A DNA stretch of 64,000 bases from Chloroflexota bacterium (GTDB lineage Bacteria > Chloroflexota > Dehalococcoidia > DSGV01), in the NCBI GenBank assembly GCA_021787985.1, contig JAJYLG010000003.1:1-64000 (forward strand), in the 5' to 3' direction. This document shows, piece after piece, positions 32,864-41,623 of the stretch. How positions within the stretch are numbered: the stretch's first letter is position 1; every line of letters begins with the position of its first letter. The position numbers were made by a program, and so were the translations under genes. The notes beneath the pieces are model-generated. The model worked only from the letters and a program-made list of their open reading frames with translations. It was not told the DNA's origin and did not search any database.

Positions 32864-32885
32864 GCTCGAGGCTGGGTTCCCGCCT
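32864..32885 (+). repeat. dispersed 22-bp repeat, copy 1
   Basis: GCTCGAGGCTGGGTTCCCGC and the next two bases recur exactly at 36498-36519. Both copies are intergenic and are followed by a CGCC/GCGGGG-type GC-rich end. It lies in the 164-base gap between sat and the kinase. Confidence 0.6.
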
Positions 32886-32921
32886 CCGCCGGAGCATGCG
32901 AGGCTCAGGATCCTCGGTTGC

Positions 32922-34421
32922 TCAGCCGCCGGTCTCCGGGGCGACCGGCTGGAACGCGACCGTCTGCAGGGCGGGTAGGGTGATGCTGAAGGTGCTGCCC
33001 TCGCCCACGCGGCTCTCGACAGAGAGGGTGCCTCCGTGCGCCACGACGATCGAGCGGGCGATGGCGAGCCCGAGGCCGGAGCCTCCCCGCGCCCGGGTGC
33101 GCGACGGGTCGACGCGGTAGAGCCGGTCGAAGATGTGCGGCAGGTGTTCGGCAGGGATGCCGCGGCCCGTGTCGCGGACCCGTAGGACCGCGTCCGTGCC
33201 TTCGGCCTCGACGCTCACGCCCACGCTGCCACCCGGGTCGGTGAACGCGGCCGCGTTCTCGAGTAGGTTCCGCACCACGCGGCGAAGTGCGTCCGGGTCG
33301 CCCTCCACGGTGACGTTCGAGTCGAGCCGCAGCGAGACCTGGACGTGCGCCAACAGGTCGCCGACCTCCTCCAGCGCCTCGTGCGCGGTGCCCGCGAGCC
33401 GCAGCGGTTGAGACGGCCGCGGGCGCCGGCTCTCGCTGCTGGTGAGCGCGAGCATGTCGTCTACCAGGTGCGACATGCGCAGCGTTTCGCGGCGCAGCGC
33501 ACCGAGCATCCGCATGCGCTCCTGCGGCGTGCGCTCCATCTGCAGGAGGAGGACCTCGAGCGTGCTGCGGAACGAGGTCAGCGGGGTGCGCAGCTCGTGC
33601 GATGCGTCGGCGACGAAGCGCTGCTGGGCCACGAACAGCTCCTCCAGCTTGGCGACCATCCGGCGGAGCGCGTCGCCGAGCTGCCCGACCTCGTCCGCGC
33701 CGCATGGGAGGTCCGCCCGTCGCTGCCATTCACCCGAGCCGATGGCGTCGGCCGCCCGCAATATGCGGCGGAGCGGCCGCAGGCTGAGCCCCGCCAGCCA
33801 CGGCGCCGCGAGCAGCACCAGGACGATCCCGGCGGCGAGGCCGCCGAGGTCCACGATCAGCAGCCGCTGGAGGGTCGAGTTCGCCGCGGCCAGCGGCGCG
33901 GCCACTCGCAGCAGCCCGAGGGCCGCGCCGCCTCGGTCGCCGGCGGATATCAGCGGCAGCACGAAGACGGCGAAGCCGGCGCGGCCGTCGTTGGCGCGGT
34001 ACGCGACGCCGCCGGAGCCGGTCAGCGCGGCGAGGTCGCGCGATGGGGCGGGCGGTGGCATGGAGGAGGGAGTCCCGCCGCCCGCCCCGGTGGTCTGTGC
34101 GACGAGGGCGCCGGACGGGGCGAGGACCTGGCCGGCAAGCCCGGTGGTCTCGAGATCGCGCAGGATCGCGGGGGCAAGCCGCGCCAGCGCGTCCTCCGGT
34201 TGTCCCTCCGCCGGGCGGCCCGGGGGCGGCGGCGGATGGCGCTGGGCCACCAGGCGCGCCTCATCGCGCGCGAGCGCTTCGGTGCGCACGTACAGGAAGT
34301 CGCGCAACAGCACGTACTGGACCCCGATCAGGAGGGCGAGCAGCACGCCCATGACCGTCGCCAGCAGCGCGGTCAGACGCCAGCGGATGGTCCGCGGCCA
34401 CAGCCGCCGTGCGGTCAGCAT
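32922..34421 (-). CDS. membrane sensor histidine kinase (HAMP, HisKA, HATPase)
   Basis: A 499-residue kinase. A first helix (LTALLATVMGVLLALLIGVQ) at about residues 15-35, a 135-residue extracytoplasmic part with Pro-rich linkers, a second helix (LLIVDLGGLAAGIVLVLLAA), a HAMP region (RPLRRILRAADAIGSGEWQR), the H-box FVADASHELRTPLTSFRSTL and the ATP-binding boxes RNLLENAAAFTDPG, RDTGRGIPAEHLPHI and GSGLGLAIARSIVVAH. The ATG at 34421 overlaps the end of the response regulator gene by 7 bases. The stimulus is unknown. Confidence 0.92.
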   Translation of the reverse strand: MLTARRLWPRTIRWRLTALLATVMGVLLALLIGVQYVLLRDFLYVRTEALARDEARLVAQRHPPPPPGRPAEGQPEDALARLAPAILRDLETTGLAGQVLAPSGALVAQTTGAGGGTPSSMPPPAPSRDLAALTGSGGVAYRANDGRAGFAVFVLPLISAGDRGGAALGLLRVAAPLAAANSTLQRLLIVDLGGLAAGIVLVLLAAPWLAGLSLRPLRRILRAADAIGSGEWQRRADLPCGADEVGQLGDALRRMVAKLEELFVAQQRFVADASHELRTPLTSFRSTLEVLLLQMERTPQERMRMLGALRRETLRMSHLVDDMLALTSSESRRPRPSQPLRLAGTAHEALEEVGDLLAHVQVSLRLDSNVTVEGDPDALRRVVRNLLENAAAFTDPGGSVGVSVEAEGTDAVLRVRDTGRGIPAEHLPHIFDRLYRVDPSRTRARGGSGLGLAIARSIVVAHGGTLSVESRVGEGSTFSITLPALQTVAFQPVAPETGG

Positions 34422-35125
34422 CGCAGGGTGTAGCCCACGCCGCGCACGGTCTGGATCGGTTGAACGGGGTCGCGGCCCAGCTTCTCCCGCAAGTGGCTGA
34501 CGAACACTTCGACGACGTTGGTGTCGCCCGAGAAGTCGTAGCCCCATACGCGGTTCAGCAGCGCCTCCTTGCTCAGCACTTGGCGCGGGTGGGCCATCAG
34601 CGCGGCCAGCAGGTCGAACTCACGCGCCGTGAGGTCGAGGGGGCGACCGGCGCGGAAGGCTTCGCGCGTGGCGGGATTCAGCTCGATGTCGCCGACACGC
34701 AGCGCCTCTTCGCGCAGGGCGCCCGTGCGGCGCAGGACGGCGCGCGCCCGCGCCAGCAGCTCGATGAAGTCGAACGGCTTGGTGAGGTAGTCGTCGGCCC
34801 CGGTCTCCAGCCCCCGGACGCGGTCCTCGAGCGCGCCACGGGCGGTGACCATGATGATGCCGCATGCGGCGAGGCCGCGAAGGCGCTTGCACACCTCGAT
34901 GCCGTCCACGCCGGGGAGCATCAGGTCGAGGATCACGAGCTGCGGCTGGCGTCCACGCGCCAGGCGCAGCCCCTCCTCGCCGGTGGAGGCGACGTCGACC
35001 TCGAAACCCTCGTAGCGCAGCCCGAGCGCGATCAGGTCGGCGATCGTCTGCTCGTCCTCGATCACCAGCACCCGCGGCGAGGGCGCGTCTCCGGCGGCGG
35101 GTGAGACCCGGCCCTGGGGCGACAT
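34415..35125 (-). CDS. OmpR-family response regulator
   Basis: A 236-residue regulator. PRVLVIEDEQTIADLIALGL gives the acidic pair, LVILDLMLPGVDGIEVCKRL the phospho-acceptor Asp, IIMVTARGA the Thr, and DDYLTKPFDFIELLARARAV the Lys of the receiver domain. LDLTAREFDLLAALMAHPRQ, VLSKEALLNRVWGYDFSGDT and VSHLREKLG plus the ending TVRGVGYTLRC form the winged-helix DNA-binding domain. It is cotranscribed with the kinase (7-base overlap). The targets are unknown. Confidence 0.93.
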   Translation of the reverse strand: MSPQGRVSPAAGDAPSPRVLVIEDEQTIADLIALGLRYEGFEVDVASTGEEGLRLARGRQPQLVILDLMLPGVDGIEVCKRLRGLAACGIIMVTARGALEDRVRGLETGADDYLTKPFDFIELLARARAVLRRTGALREEALRVGDIELNPATREAFRAGRPLDLTAREFDLLAALMAHPRQVLSKEALLNRVWGYDFSGDTNVVEVFVSHLREKLGRDPVQPIQTVRGVGYTLRC

Positions 35126-35295
35126 GCGCGTTTCACCTCACCCAGTCCAGTCTAGTGGGCCCAGCCCGCAGACCCCTTCGAACCGCCTGAGGGTGAACGG
35201 CAGAGGGCGGTCCGCGGATGTTGCGGGCGCGAGCCAGACGGGTTGCTCGCGCCCGCATTGCGGCGCCTCGGCAGCGGCGGCCGCCTCCGGCCGGC

Positions 35296-35444
35296 CTAGC
35301 AGGGTGTTGCAGAATCTGTCTCGACCATCCCCCCACCCCCTTCCTGGCCAGGAAGGGGGCACGTTTCGTATCTGGGGGGACACCCCCAGGCCCCCGGCAG
35401 AGGGGTCAGACCCCTCTGGACTCCCCTTTTCAGCGACCTGCTAG
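35296..35444. mobile_element. 149-bp MITE-like element with CTAGCAGG terminal repeats
   Basis: The left end CTAGCAGGGTGTTGCAGAA and the reverse complement of the right end, CTAGCAGGTCGCTGAAAA, match over the first eight bases and at most later ones. Between them is no reading frame but several GC-rich short dyads (for example GGAAGGGG, GAGGGGTCAGACCCCTC). The base composition is unlike the flanks. The ending TTTTCAGCGACCTGCTAG is, from memory, of the kind carried by IS5/IS1182-type elements, so this would be a non-autonomous derivative. The stop codon of the next gene lies in its right end. Confidence 0.65.
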
Positions 35445-36352
35445 AACGGCGGCGCCTGGACGGTCGGCGTCGTCCCGGGAGCCGGAGGCTTTGGCGGGCC
35501 GCTCGGTCCGACGGTAAGGCCGGAGGCGCGCAGCAGGTGCAGCGCGGCCTCGGCAAGGTGGTGCGCGTCGTGCGCCTTCTCGACTGCCGTGGTGTAGCTG
35601 CCGGACTGGTACGCGCTGTAGGCGGTTCGGTAGAGCGCCTCGGCGCTGTCGTTCAAGCTGCTCGCAAGCGCGTTGCTCGTGCCGGCGAGCGCGGTATGGC
35701 CGGCGACGATGTCCTGGTAGGCGTGCGCGAGCTCGTTGGCGGCGCGGTCGGACGCGGATGGCGCGGGGCGGCCGGCCGGCGGGGCCTTGGGCTGCGGCCG
35801 CGACGCGGAGGACGGGGCCGAGCTGCCGAGCACGTCGTCGGCCTGATCGAGCACGCCGTTCGCGGCCTCACGGGCCGCCGCGGCCAGCTCGGACGCCTTG
35901 CGGTACTCCTTCGCGCTGCTCGCGGCCTGTGCCTGGCTGATCAGCGAGTCAGCGGAATCGAGGATGGCGGACAGCGCCGTGCCGTCCACTTTGCCGCCCG
36001 CGGCGGCCAGGTCTTGCTTGGCGGAGCCGAGCGCGTCTTGGGCCCTGGAGATCGCCGCGCTGGCGCCTGTAGCCGTGTCCGGTGCCGGAGGCGGAGCCGG
36101 GCAGCCAGCGGTCGGCGTCGTGGTTGACGATCCGGTGCTGGCGGTCGTGGTTGCCTCCGCCTTCGGTCCTCGCCCGGGATGGGGTGGGCAGGGACGCGAA
36201 GCTCGAGGGCCGGGCCCGGTGACGCCCGACGCGGCCGGCGTGGGCGTCGGCGTGGGCGTCTGTGCGAAGACGACCGCCGCGCCAACAGCGGCCGCGAGCA
36301 CAGCCGCACCCACGAGCGGAGCGGCCAGGAGCAGCCTGAGCCTGATGTGCAC
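35441..36352 (-). CDS. secreted Ala-rich helical protein with Pro/Thr linker
   Basis: A 303-residue exported protein. A signal peptide (LLAAPLVGAAVLAAAVGAAV, cleavage about residue 31 after FA) is followed by a T-P-T-P-T-P and Pro-rich linker, then two Ala-rich helical stretches (AAISRAQDALGSAKQDLAAA, LSAILDSADSLISQAQAASS, ELAAAAREAANGVLDQADDV) and a second Pro-rich linker, and helices with NELAHAYQDIVAGHTALAG. No enzyme motif is visible. It could be a cell-wall or surface scaffold. Its TAG stop lies in the end repeat of the MITE at 35296-35444, so the original C-terminus was probably longer. Confidence 0.65.
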   Translation of the reverse strand: MHIRLRLLLAAPLVGAAVLAAAVGAAVVFAQTPTPTPTPAASGVTGPGPRASRPCPPHPGRGPKAEATTTASTGSSTTTPTAGCPAPPPAPDTATGASAAISRAQDALGSAKQDLAAAGGKVDGTALSAILDSADSLISQAQAASSAKEYRKASELAAAAREAANGVLDQADDVLGSSAPSSASRPQPKAPPAGRPAPSASDRAANELAHAYQDIVAGHTALAGTSNALASSLNDSAEALYRTAYSAYQSGSYTTAVEKAHDAHHLAEAALHLLRASGLTVGPSGPPKPPAPGTTPTVQAPPF

Positions 36353-36497
36353 TGCAACCTCCTGTGCGGATATGGGCCGCCGCCAGGGCGGCCTTCTTCA
36401 ACATAGGAGGCGGGTCTGACGCCAGGCTGGCGCCGGGCTGAAGAGATCCTGAATCGGTGGCGGGACGTGAGCCGGAATCCAGCGGTGGGCGCAGCCC

Positions 36498-36519
36498 GCT
36501 CGAGGCTGGGTTCCCGCCT
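36498..36519 (+). repeat. dispersed 22-bp repeat, copy 2
   Basis: An exact copy of 32864-32885, here in the 245-base gap between the secreted protein and the sufT gene. It is followed by TCGCGGGGCAGGGCTC, which together with GGGAAGG downstream can fold weakly. Confidence 0.6.
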
Positions 36520-36597
36520 TCGCGGGGCAGGGCTCTTCGCGGGAAGGACGGTGGGTGCGTGGGAAGGGCGAGCCGGGCCGAGGCCCGGCAGGGCTGA

Positions 36598-36921
36598 CTA
36601 CCAGATCCCGAGCATCATCTTGACCTCGTCCGAGGCCATGGTGCGCGGATCCCACGGCGGGTTGAAGGTGATCTGGACGTCGACGTCCTTCACTCCGGGG
36701 AGGTCGCGCAGCGCTTGCCAGACCTGGCCTTGGATGATCCCGCCCAGCGGGCAACCCGGGCTGGTCAGCGTCATGGTGATCGTTACCAGCCCATCCGTCG
36801 CGACCTCGATGTCGTAGATCAGCCCCAAAGACATGATGTCGAGGCGGATCTCCGGGTCTTCGACGAGCTTGAGCCGCTCGCGGATGTCGTCGATGCTCGG
36901 CAGGGTCGTGTCGGTCGTCAT
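36598..36921 (-). CDS. sufT: SufT/MIP18 family (DUF59) Fe-S assembly factor
   Basis: A 107-residue protein. IDDIRERLKLVEDPEIRLDI and MSLGLIYDIEVATDGLVTIT, then MTLTSPGCPLGGIIQGQVWQ and VQITFNPPWDPRTMASDEVK are the DUF59 motifs; the Cys of S-P-G-C-P binds metal in relatives. In SUF operons such proteins (SufT) assist Fe-S maturation of target proteins. The ATG at 36921 overlaps the sufU stop by 4 bases, so it is the last gene of the suf operon. Confidence 0.88.
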   Translation of the reverse strand: MTTDTTLPSIDDIRERLKLVEDPEIRLDIMSLGLIYDIEVATDGLVTITMTLTSPGCPLGGIIQGQVWQALRDLPGVKDVDVQITFNPPWDPRTMASDEVKMMLGIW

Positions 36922-37394
36922 CGGGAACGCTCCACCTGGCGCGGCTGGCGGGACGAGTGCCCAGCGCGGGCGGCGAGCGCCTGGGCGAGCACCTTCCACG
37001 CCAGCAGCGCGCACTTGATGCGCACGGGGAATTTGTTGACGCCCTGGAGCACCTCCAGGTCGCCCAGCTCGGAGTCGGGCTCGGCGCCGCTGCTCATCAT
37101 CGCCTCGAAGGCTGCCCGCAGCGCCTCGGCCTCCGCGGCCGTCCTGCCGAGCACCGCCTCCGACATCATCGAGGCCGCGGCCTGGCTGATCGAGCAGCCG
37201 CGCCCACCCCAACCGATCGCGGCGATGCGATCGTCGTTGAAGGCGAGCTGCAAGGCGATCTCGTCGCCGCAGAGCGGGTTGAGGCCCTCTTCTGAGACGT
37301 CGGCATGCGCCAGCGGCGCGTGGTTCCGCGGGCTGCGGTAGTGGTCGAGGATGATCTCGCGGTACAGCTCATCCAGCTCGGGTTCGAGCGGCAT
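36918..37394 (-). CDS. sufU: SufU Fe-S scaffold/sulfur acceptor
   Basis: A 158-residue IscU-like protein. LDELYREIILDHYRSPRNHA, LNPLCGDEIALQLAFND, GWGGRGCSISQAAASMMSEA and VRIKCALLAWKVLAQAL carry the three Cys and Asp that bind zinc and accept persulfide from SufS. A 20-residue insertion region typical of SufU, compared with IscU, lies before the third Cys. The ATG at 37394 lies 26 bases inside the 3' end of sufS. A TTG at 37400 is an alternative. Confidence 0.92.
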   Translation of the reverse strand: MPLEPELDELYREIILDHYRSPRNHAPLAHADVSEEGLNPLCGDEIALQLAFNDDRIAAIGWGGRGCSISQAAASMMSEAVLGRTAAEAEALRAAFEAMMSSGAEPDSELGDLEVLQGVNKFPVRIKCALLAWKVLAQALAARAGHSSRQPRQVERSR

Positions 37395-38616
37395 AGCCAA
37401 ACACCTTCGCGGTCTCTGTCAGCGCGTCCGTCAGCGCGTCCACGTCGTCGCGGCCGTTGTAGACGTAAAACGACGCGCGGACCGTGGCCGGCACGTCGAG
37501 CAGTTGCATCAGCGGCTGCGCGCAGTGGTGACCGGCGCGCACTGCCACCCCAGCGTAGTCCAGCACGGTGCCCACGTCGTGAGGATGGATGTCACCGTAG
37601 TAGAACGAGATCACGCCGCCGCGCCGGGTCGCGTCCGGCGGCCCGAAGATGCGCATGCCATCCACCTCCGCCAGCCGCCCCAGCGCGTACGCGGTGAGCT
37701 GGACCTCGTGCTCGCGCACCGCGTCCATGCCCAGCGCCTCGAGGTAATCGAGTGCGGCGTCGAACGCGATCGCGTCGGCGTAGTTGGGCGTGCCGGCTTC
37801 GAAGCGCCACGGGACCTCGTTGTAGCGTGAGCGCTCCCACTCGACCTTCAGGATCATCGACCCACCGGCGAGGAACGGCCCCATCCGGTCGAGCAGCTCA
37901 TAGCGGCCGTAGAGCACGCCGACGCCGGTCGGCCCGAGCATCTTGTGGGCGGAGAAGGCCAGGAAGTCGCAGTGGAGCGCCTGGACGTCGGTGGCGATGT
38001 GCGGCACGGACTGCGCGCCGTCGACGAGCACGACGGCGCCGAACTCGTGCGCCAGGTCGATGAGCGGCCGCAGGTCGTTGATGGTCCCGAGCACGTTCGA
38101 CATGGCGGTCACGGCCACGATGCGCGTGGCTGGGCCGATCAGACGCCGGGCCGCGTCCATGTCGAGCGTGCCATCCGGCAGCAGGGGGATGAAGCGCAGC
38201 ACGGCGCCCGTCTCGGCGGCCGTGATCTGCCAGGGGACGAGGTTCGCGTGGTGCTCCATGTGCGTGAGGACAACCTCGTCGCGCGGCTTGAGGGTGGCCC
38301 GGCCCCAGGAGTGTGCCACCAGGTTGATCGCGGCGGTGGCGTTCTCGGTGAACACCACCTCCTCGGCGCGGCGCGCGTTGATGAAACGCGCCACGTGGGC
38401 GCGCGCGGCCTCGTACAGGTCCGTGGTCTCGGTGGCGAGGGTGTGGACGCCCCGGTGCGGGTTGGCGTTGTGCTGCTCGTAGACGCGGACCAGCGCCTCG
38501 ATCACCTGTCGCGGCTTCTGGGTGGTGGCGGCGTTGTCCAGGTAGACGAGCCGTCGGCCGCGCACCTGCCGCGCCAGGATGGGGAAGTCACGTCGGATGG
38601 CGGCGACGTCCAGCAC
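37369..38616 (-). CDS. sufS: cysteine desulfurase SufS
   Basis: A 415-residue class V aminotransferase-fold enzyme. RRLVYLDNAATTQKPRQVIE, HRGVHTLATETTDLYEAARA, VVFTENATAAINLVAHSWGR, VLVDGAQSVPHIATDVQA (Asp to the PLP pyridine) and FLAFSAHKMLGPTGVGVLYG (PLP Lys) are SufS motifs, and GVAVRAGHHCAQPLMQLLDV contains the catalytic Cys in the R-A-G-H-H-C-A signature. It supplies persulfide sulfur to SufU. It follows the Rieske-type ferredoxin gene by 11 bases and overlaps sufU. Confidence 0.94.
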   Translation of the reverse strand: MLDVAAIRRDFPILARQVRGRRLVYLDNAATTQKPRQVIEALVRVYEQHNANPHRGVHTLATETTDLYEAARAHVARFINARRAEEVVFTENATAAINLVAHSWGRATLKPRDEVVLTHMEHHANLVPWQITAAETGAVLRFIPLLPDGTLDMDAARRLIGPATRIVAVTAMSNVLGTINDLRPLIDLAHEFGAVVLVDGAQSVPHIATDVQALHCDFLAFSAHKMLGPTGVGVLYGRYELLDRMGPFLAGGSMILKVEWERSRYNEVPWRFEAGTPNYADAIAFDAALDYLEALGMDAVREHEVQLTAYALGRLAEVDGMRIFGPPDATRRGGVISFYYGDIHPHDVGTVLDYAGVAVRAGHHCAQPLMQLLDVPATVRASFYVYNGRDDVDALTDALTETAKVFGYAARTRAG

Positions 38617-38627
38617 GTCGATTCACC

Positions 38628-38933
38628 TCACACTTCGATTGCAATCGCGCCGTCCTCCACCACCACGCGGTAGACCTTCACCGCCCGCACTGCCGGCAGT
38701 CGGGTGACACGGCCGGTGGTCACGTCGAACCGCGCACCGTGGCGCGGACATTCGATCTCGCAGCCGTCGAGCGCGCCCTGGTCGAGCGGACCGCCGTCGT
38801 GCGTGCAGACGTCGTCTATAGCGTAGACTGCGCCGTCGCAACGGCAGAGGGCGATCCGTTTCTCGCCGATGTCCAGGACACGCACGGTTCCCGGAGCAAG
38901 CTCGTCTAGCCGGCCGGCCGGATGGAGGGCCAT
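38628..38933 (-). CDS. Rieske [2Fe-2S] ferredoxin
   Basis: A 101-residue protein. DVCTHDGGPLDQGALDG and CEIECPRHGARFDVTTGRV give the C-T-H and C-P-x-H-G pairs (two Cys, two His) that bind the 2Fe-2S cluster of biphenyl-dioxygenase-type ferredoxins. There is no signal peptide, so it is cytosolic. It is 3 bases downstream of the sufD stop and 11 before sufS; such ferredoxins recur in SUF operons of Chloroflexota and Actinobacteria and may carry electrons for cluster assembly. Confidence 0.9.
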   Translation of the reverse strand: MALHPAGRLDELAPGTVRVLDIGEKRIALCRCDGAVYAIDDVCTHDGGPLDQGALDGCEIECPRHGARFDVTTGRVTRLPAVRAVKVYRVVVEDGAIAIEV

Positions 38934-38936
38934 GCC

Positions 38937-40175
38937 CTAGCCTTGCTCCTGCACCTTGCGGGTGACCGCCGCGCCCACGTGCTCGCGCAGCGGCTCATAC
39001 GGGACCCGCCCGAAGACCTGCATGAGGAAGCCTTCCACCAGCAGGCGCGTCGCCTGACGTTGTGGCAGGCCGCGCGACTGCAGGTAGAAGAGCTGCTCCG
39101 GGTCCACCGGGCCGGCCGAGGCGCCGTGGCCGCAGCGCTCGACCTCGCTGGTTAGGATCTCGAGCACCGGGTCGGCCTCGGCGCGGGCGCTGTCGCTCAG
39201 CAGCAGGTTGCGGTCCTCCTGGTTGGCGTTCGCCATGCGGGCCGAGGGGTTGATCCGGACGAGGCCGTAGTAGGCGGCCAGCGCCTGGTCGGCGACGGCC
39301 GACTTGTAGAACAGGTCACTGAAGCTGCGCTCGCCGAAGTGGTCCTGCAGGGTGATCACGTCCATCTGCTGGCGGCCGGAACCGAAGAAGCTGCCCAGCA
39401 TCTCGCTGTGCGAGAAGGCGCCGTCGAGCCGGGCGTCGAGCCAGAGCTTGGCGAGGCGGCCGCCGATGCCCACCTGCAGGTCGCGGTAGCGCGCGTGGCC
39501 GCCCAGCACCACGCGATTGTGGGCGATCCAGGCCGCGTCTCCGCCGAGCTCCTGCACGGTGTAGAGGTCGAGCTGAGCGCCGTCGTCAACGAAGACCTCT
39601 CCCAGCGCGGGCAGCAGGCTCTCGCCCGTCGCGCCGGACGTTAGGTAAAGCACGACGGTAGCGCGCGCGCCCTGCTCGACGTGGATCAGGTGGCGGAAGC
39701 CGGCCAGCTCGCCCGCGAGCCTGGGCCGGTAGCGGATCACCACCGGTTCTTGCAGGTCACGGTCGCGCGGGATGCGGACGTAGACGCCGTCGCTCCAGGC
39801 GGCCTCGGCCAGCGCCTCGAACTTGCCGTCGGAGTGGCCGACGAGCAGGCCGAGCCGCTGGCGCGCCTCCGTCTCGCCGAGCGCCTGATGCAGCGGCCGA
39901 GCGAGCGGCGCGCCCGATTCCACCGTGATCGCCCGACCAGGCGGCGTGCGCAGAAAGCGCAAGGCGAGCGCGCCGGGGTCGAGCCGACCCAGGTCGGCGT
40001 AGCGCCATGCGCGCTCACGCGGGGTGGGGAGCGGCAGATCGTTCGCGGCCGCCGCGGCCTGCTGCCGCCGCTCCGTCAGCCAGGCAGGCTCGCCCAGCGC
40101 CTGGGAGCGCGCGACCAAGGCATCGGTCTGCAGGGGGGTCAGCTCGGTCGTCGTCCCCGCGATTGCGTTCGTCAT
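38937..40175 (-). CDS. sufD: SufD, Fe-S cluster assembly scaffold subunit
   Basis: A 412-residue protein of the UPF0051 family. The N-terminal part (LPLPTPRERAWRYADLGRLD) is specific to SufD; the C-terminal part (RILVNPSARMAN-like RINPSARMANANQEDRNLLL, DPVLEILTSEVERCGHGASA, GPVDPEQLFYLQSRGLPQRQ) is the beta-helix core shared with SufB, including the C-x-H-G/A motif that contributes to the cluster site at the SufB-SufD interface. It forms the SufBC2D complex. It begins 22 bases after sufB. Confidence 0.92.
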   Translation of the reverse strand: MTNAIAGTTTELTPLQTDALVARSQALGEPAWLTERRQQAAAAANDLPLPTPRERAWRYADLGRLDPGALALRFLRTPPGRAITVESGAPLARPLHQALGETEARQRLGLLVGHSDGKFEALAEAAWSDGVYVRIPRDRDLQEPVVIRYRPRLAGELAGFRHLIHVEQGARATVVLYLTSGATGESLLPALGEVFVDDGAQLDLYTVQELGGDAAWIAHNRVVLGGHARYRDLQVGIGGRLAKLWLDARLDGAFSHSEMLGSFFGSGRQQMDVITLQDHFGERSFSDLFYKSAVADQALAAYYGLVRINPSARMANANQEDRNLLLSDSARAEADPVLEILTSEVERCGHGASAGPVDPEQLFYLQSRGLPQRQATRLLVEGFLMQVFGRVPYEPLREHVGAAVTRKVQEQG

Positions 40176-40197
40176 CAGCGCCGTATCCTCCCTCGGC

Positions 40198-41598
40198 TCA
40201 GCCGACCGATCCTTCCATCTGCAGCTCGATGAGCCGGTTGAGCTCGACCGCGTACTCCATCGGCAGCTCCTTGACGATCGGCTCGACGAAGCCGTTGACG
40301 ATCATCTTGGCGGCCTCTTGCTCCGGGAGCCCGCGGCTCATCAGGTAGAAGAGCTGCTCCTCGCCGAGCTTGCCGACGGTGGCCTCGTGGGCGATGGTCA
40401 CGCGGTCGGCGTCGATCTCCATCGTCGGGTAGGTGTCCGAGCGTGAGTCCTCGTCGATCATCAGCGCGTCGCAGCGGACGCTCGAGGTGGCGTCGCCGCA
40501 CTCGGGATACACCTTGACGAGCCCGCGGTAGGAGGTGCGCCCGCCACCCTTGGAGACCGACTTGCTGACGATCATGCTCGTCGTGTTCGACGCGGCGTGC
40601 ACGACCTTGCCGCCGGCGTCCTGGTGCTGCCCGGGACCGGCGAAGGCGAGCGATAGGATCTCGCCGTGCGCGCCCGGCTCCATCAGGTAGACGGACGGGT
40701 ACTTCATGGTCAGCTTGGAGCCCAGGTTCCCGTCGACCCACTCCATCACGGCGTCGGCGTAGGCGACGGCGCGCTTCGTGACCAGGTTGTAGACGTTGTT
40801 GCTCCAGTTCTGGATGGTCGTGTAGCGGACGCGGGCGCCGCGCTTGACGATGATCTCGACCACGGCGCTGTGCAGCGAGTCCTCGCTGTAGATGGGCGCC
40901 GTGCAGCCCTCGACGTAGTGCACGTACGAGCCCTCGTCGGCGATGATGAGCGTCCGCTCGAACTGGCCCATGGCCTCGGAGTTGATGCGGAAGTAGGCCT
41001 GGAGCGGGATGTCGACCTTGACGCCCGGCGGGACGTAGATGAACGACCCGCCGCTCCACACTGCGCTGTTGAGCGCCGCGAACTTGTTGTCCGCGGGCGG
41101 CACGACCGTCCCGAAGTACTGACGGAAGATCTCGGGGTGCTCTTTGAGCCCCTGGTCGGTGCCGAGGAAGACGACGCCCTGCTTCTCCAGGTCTTCGCGA
41201 ATGTTGTGGTAGACGACCTCGCTGTCGTACTGGGCGCCCACGCCGGCGAGAAACTTCTTCTCCGCCTCCGGGATGCCGATGCGGTCGAACGTGCGCTTGA
41301 CGTACTCGGGCACGTCCTCCCAGGAGCGGGCGTCGCGGTCGGTGGCGCGGACGTAGTAGAAGTACTCGTCGAAGCGGATCTCGCTCAGGTCGCCACCCCA
41401 GCTCGGCATCGACTTGGTGTAGAAGATGTCGAGCGCACGGTGACGGAGCTCACGCATCCAGTCGGGCTCGCCCTTGATGCGCGAGATCTGGTCGACGATT
41501 TCGTGCGACAGACCGCGGCGCGAGCGGAATACGGGCTCCTCGGCGTCGTGGAACCCCCACTTGTACTCGGAAACGATGTCACGGGCTTCCGTGGTCAT
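40198..41598 (-). CDS. sufB: SufB, Fe-S cluster assembly scaffold
   Basis: A 466-residue protein of normal SufB length. [80 protein letters not shown] and [40 protein letters not shown] are SufB motifs; the conserved Cys in the E-G-C-T-A-P segment and the late Cys and Glu take part in cluster assembly. Start at ATG 41598. It is 25 bases after sufC; the order C-B-D differs from the common B-D-C or B-C-D orders. Confidence 0.95.
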   Translation of the reverse strand: MTTEARDIVSEYKWGFHDAEEPVFRSRRGLSHEIVDQISRIKGEPDWMRELRHRALDIFYTKSMPSWGGDLSEIRFDEYFYYVRATDRDARSWEDVPEYVKRTFDRIGIPEAEKKFLAGVGAQYDSEVVYHNIREDLEKQGVVFLGTDQGLKEHPEIFRQYFGTVVPPADNKFAALNSAVWSGGSFIYVPPGVKVDIPLQAYFRINSEAMGQFERTLIIADEGSYVHYVEGCTAPIYSEDSLHSAVVEIIVKRGARVRYTTIQNWSNNVYNLVTKRAVAYADAVMEWVDGNLGSKLTMKYPSVYLMEPGAHGEILSLAFAGPGQHQDAGGKVVHAASNTTSMIVSKSVSKGGGRTSYRGLVKVYPECGDATSSVRCDALMIDEDSRSDTYPTMEIDADRVTIAHEATVGKLGEEQLFYLMSRGLPEQEAAKMIVNGFVEPIVKELPMEYAVELNRLIELQMEGSVG

Positions 41599-41623
41599 CC
41601 GGTTTACTCCTCTCCCCTGCGCA

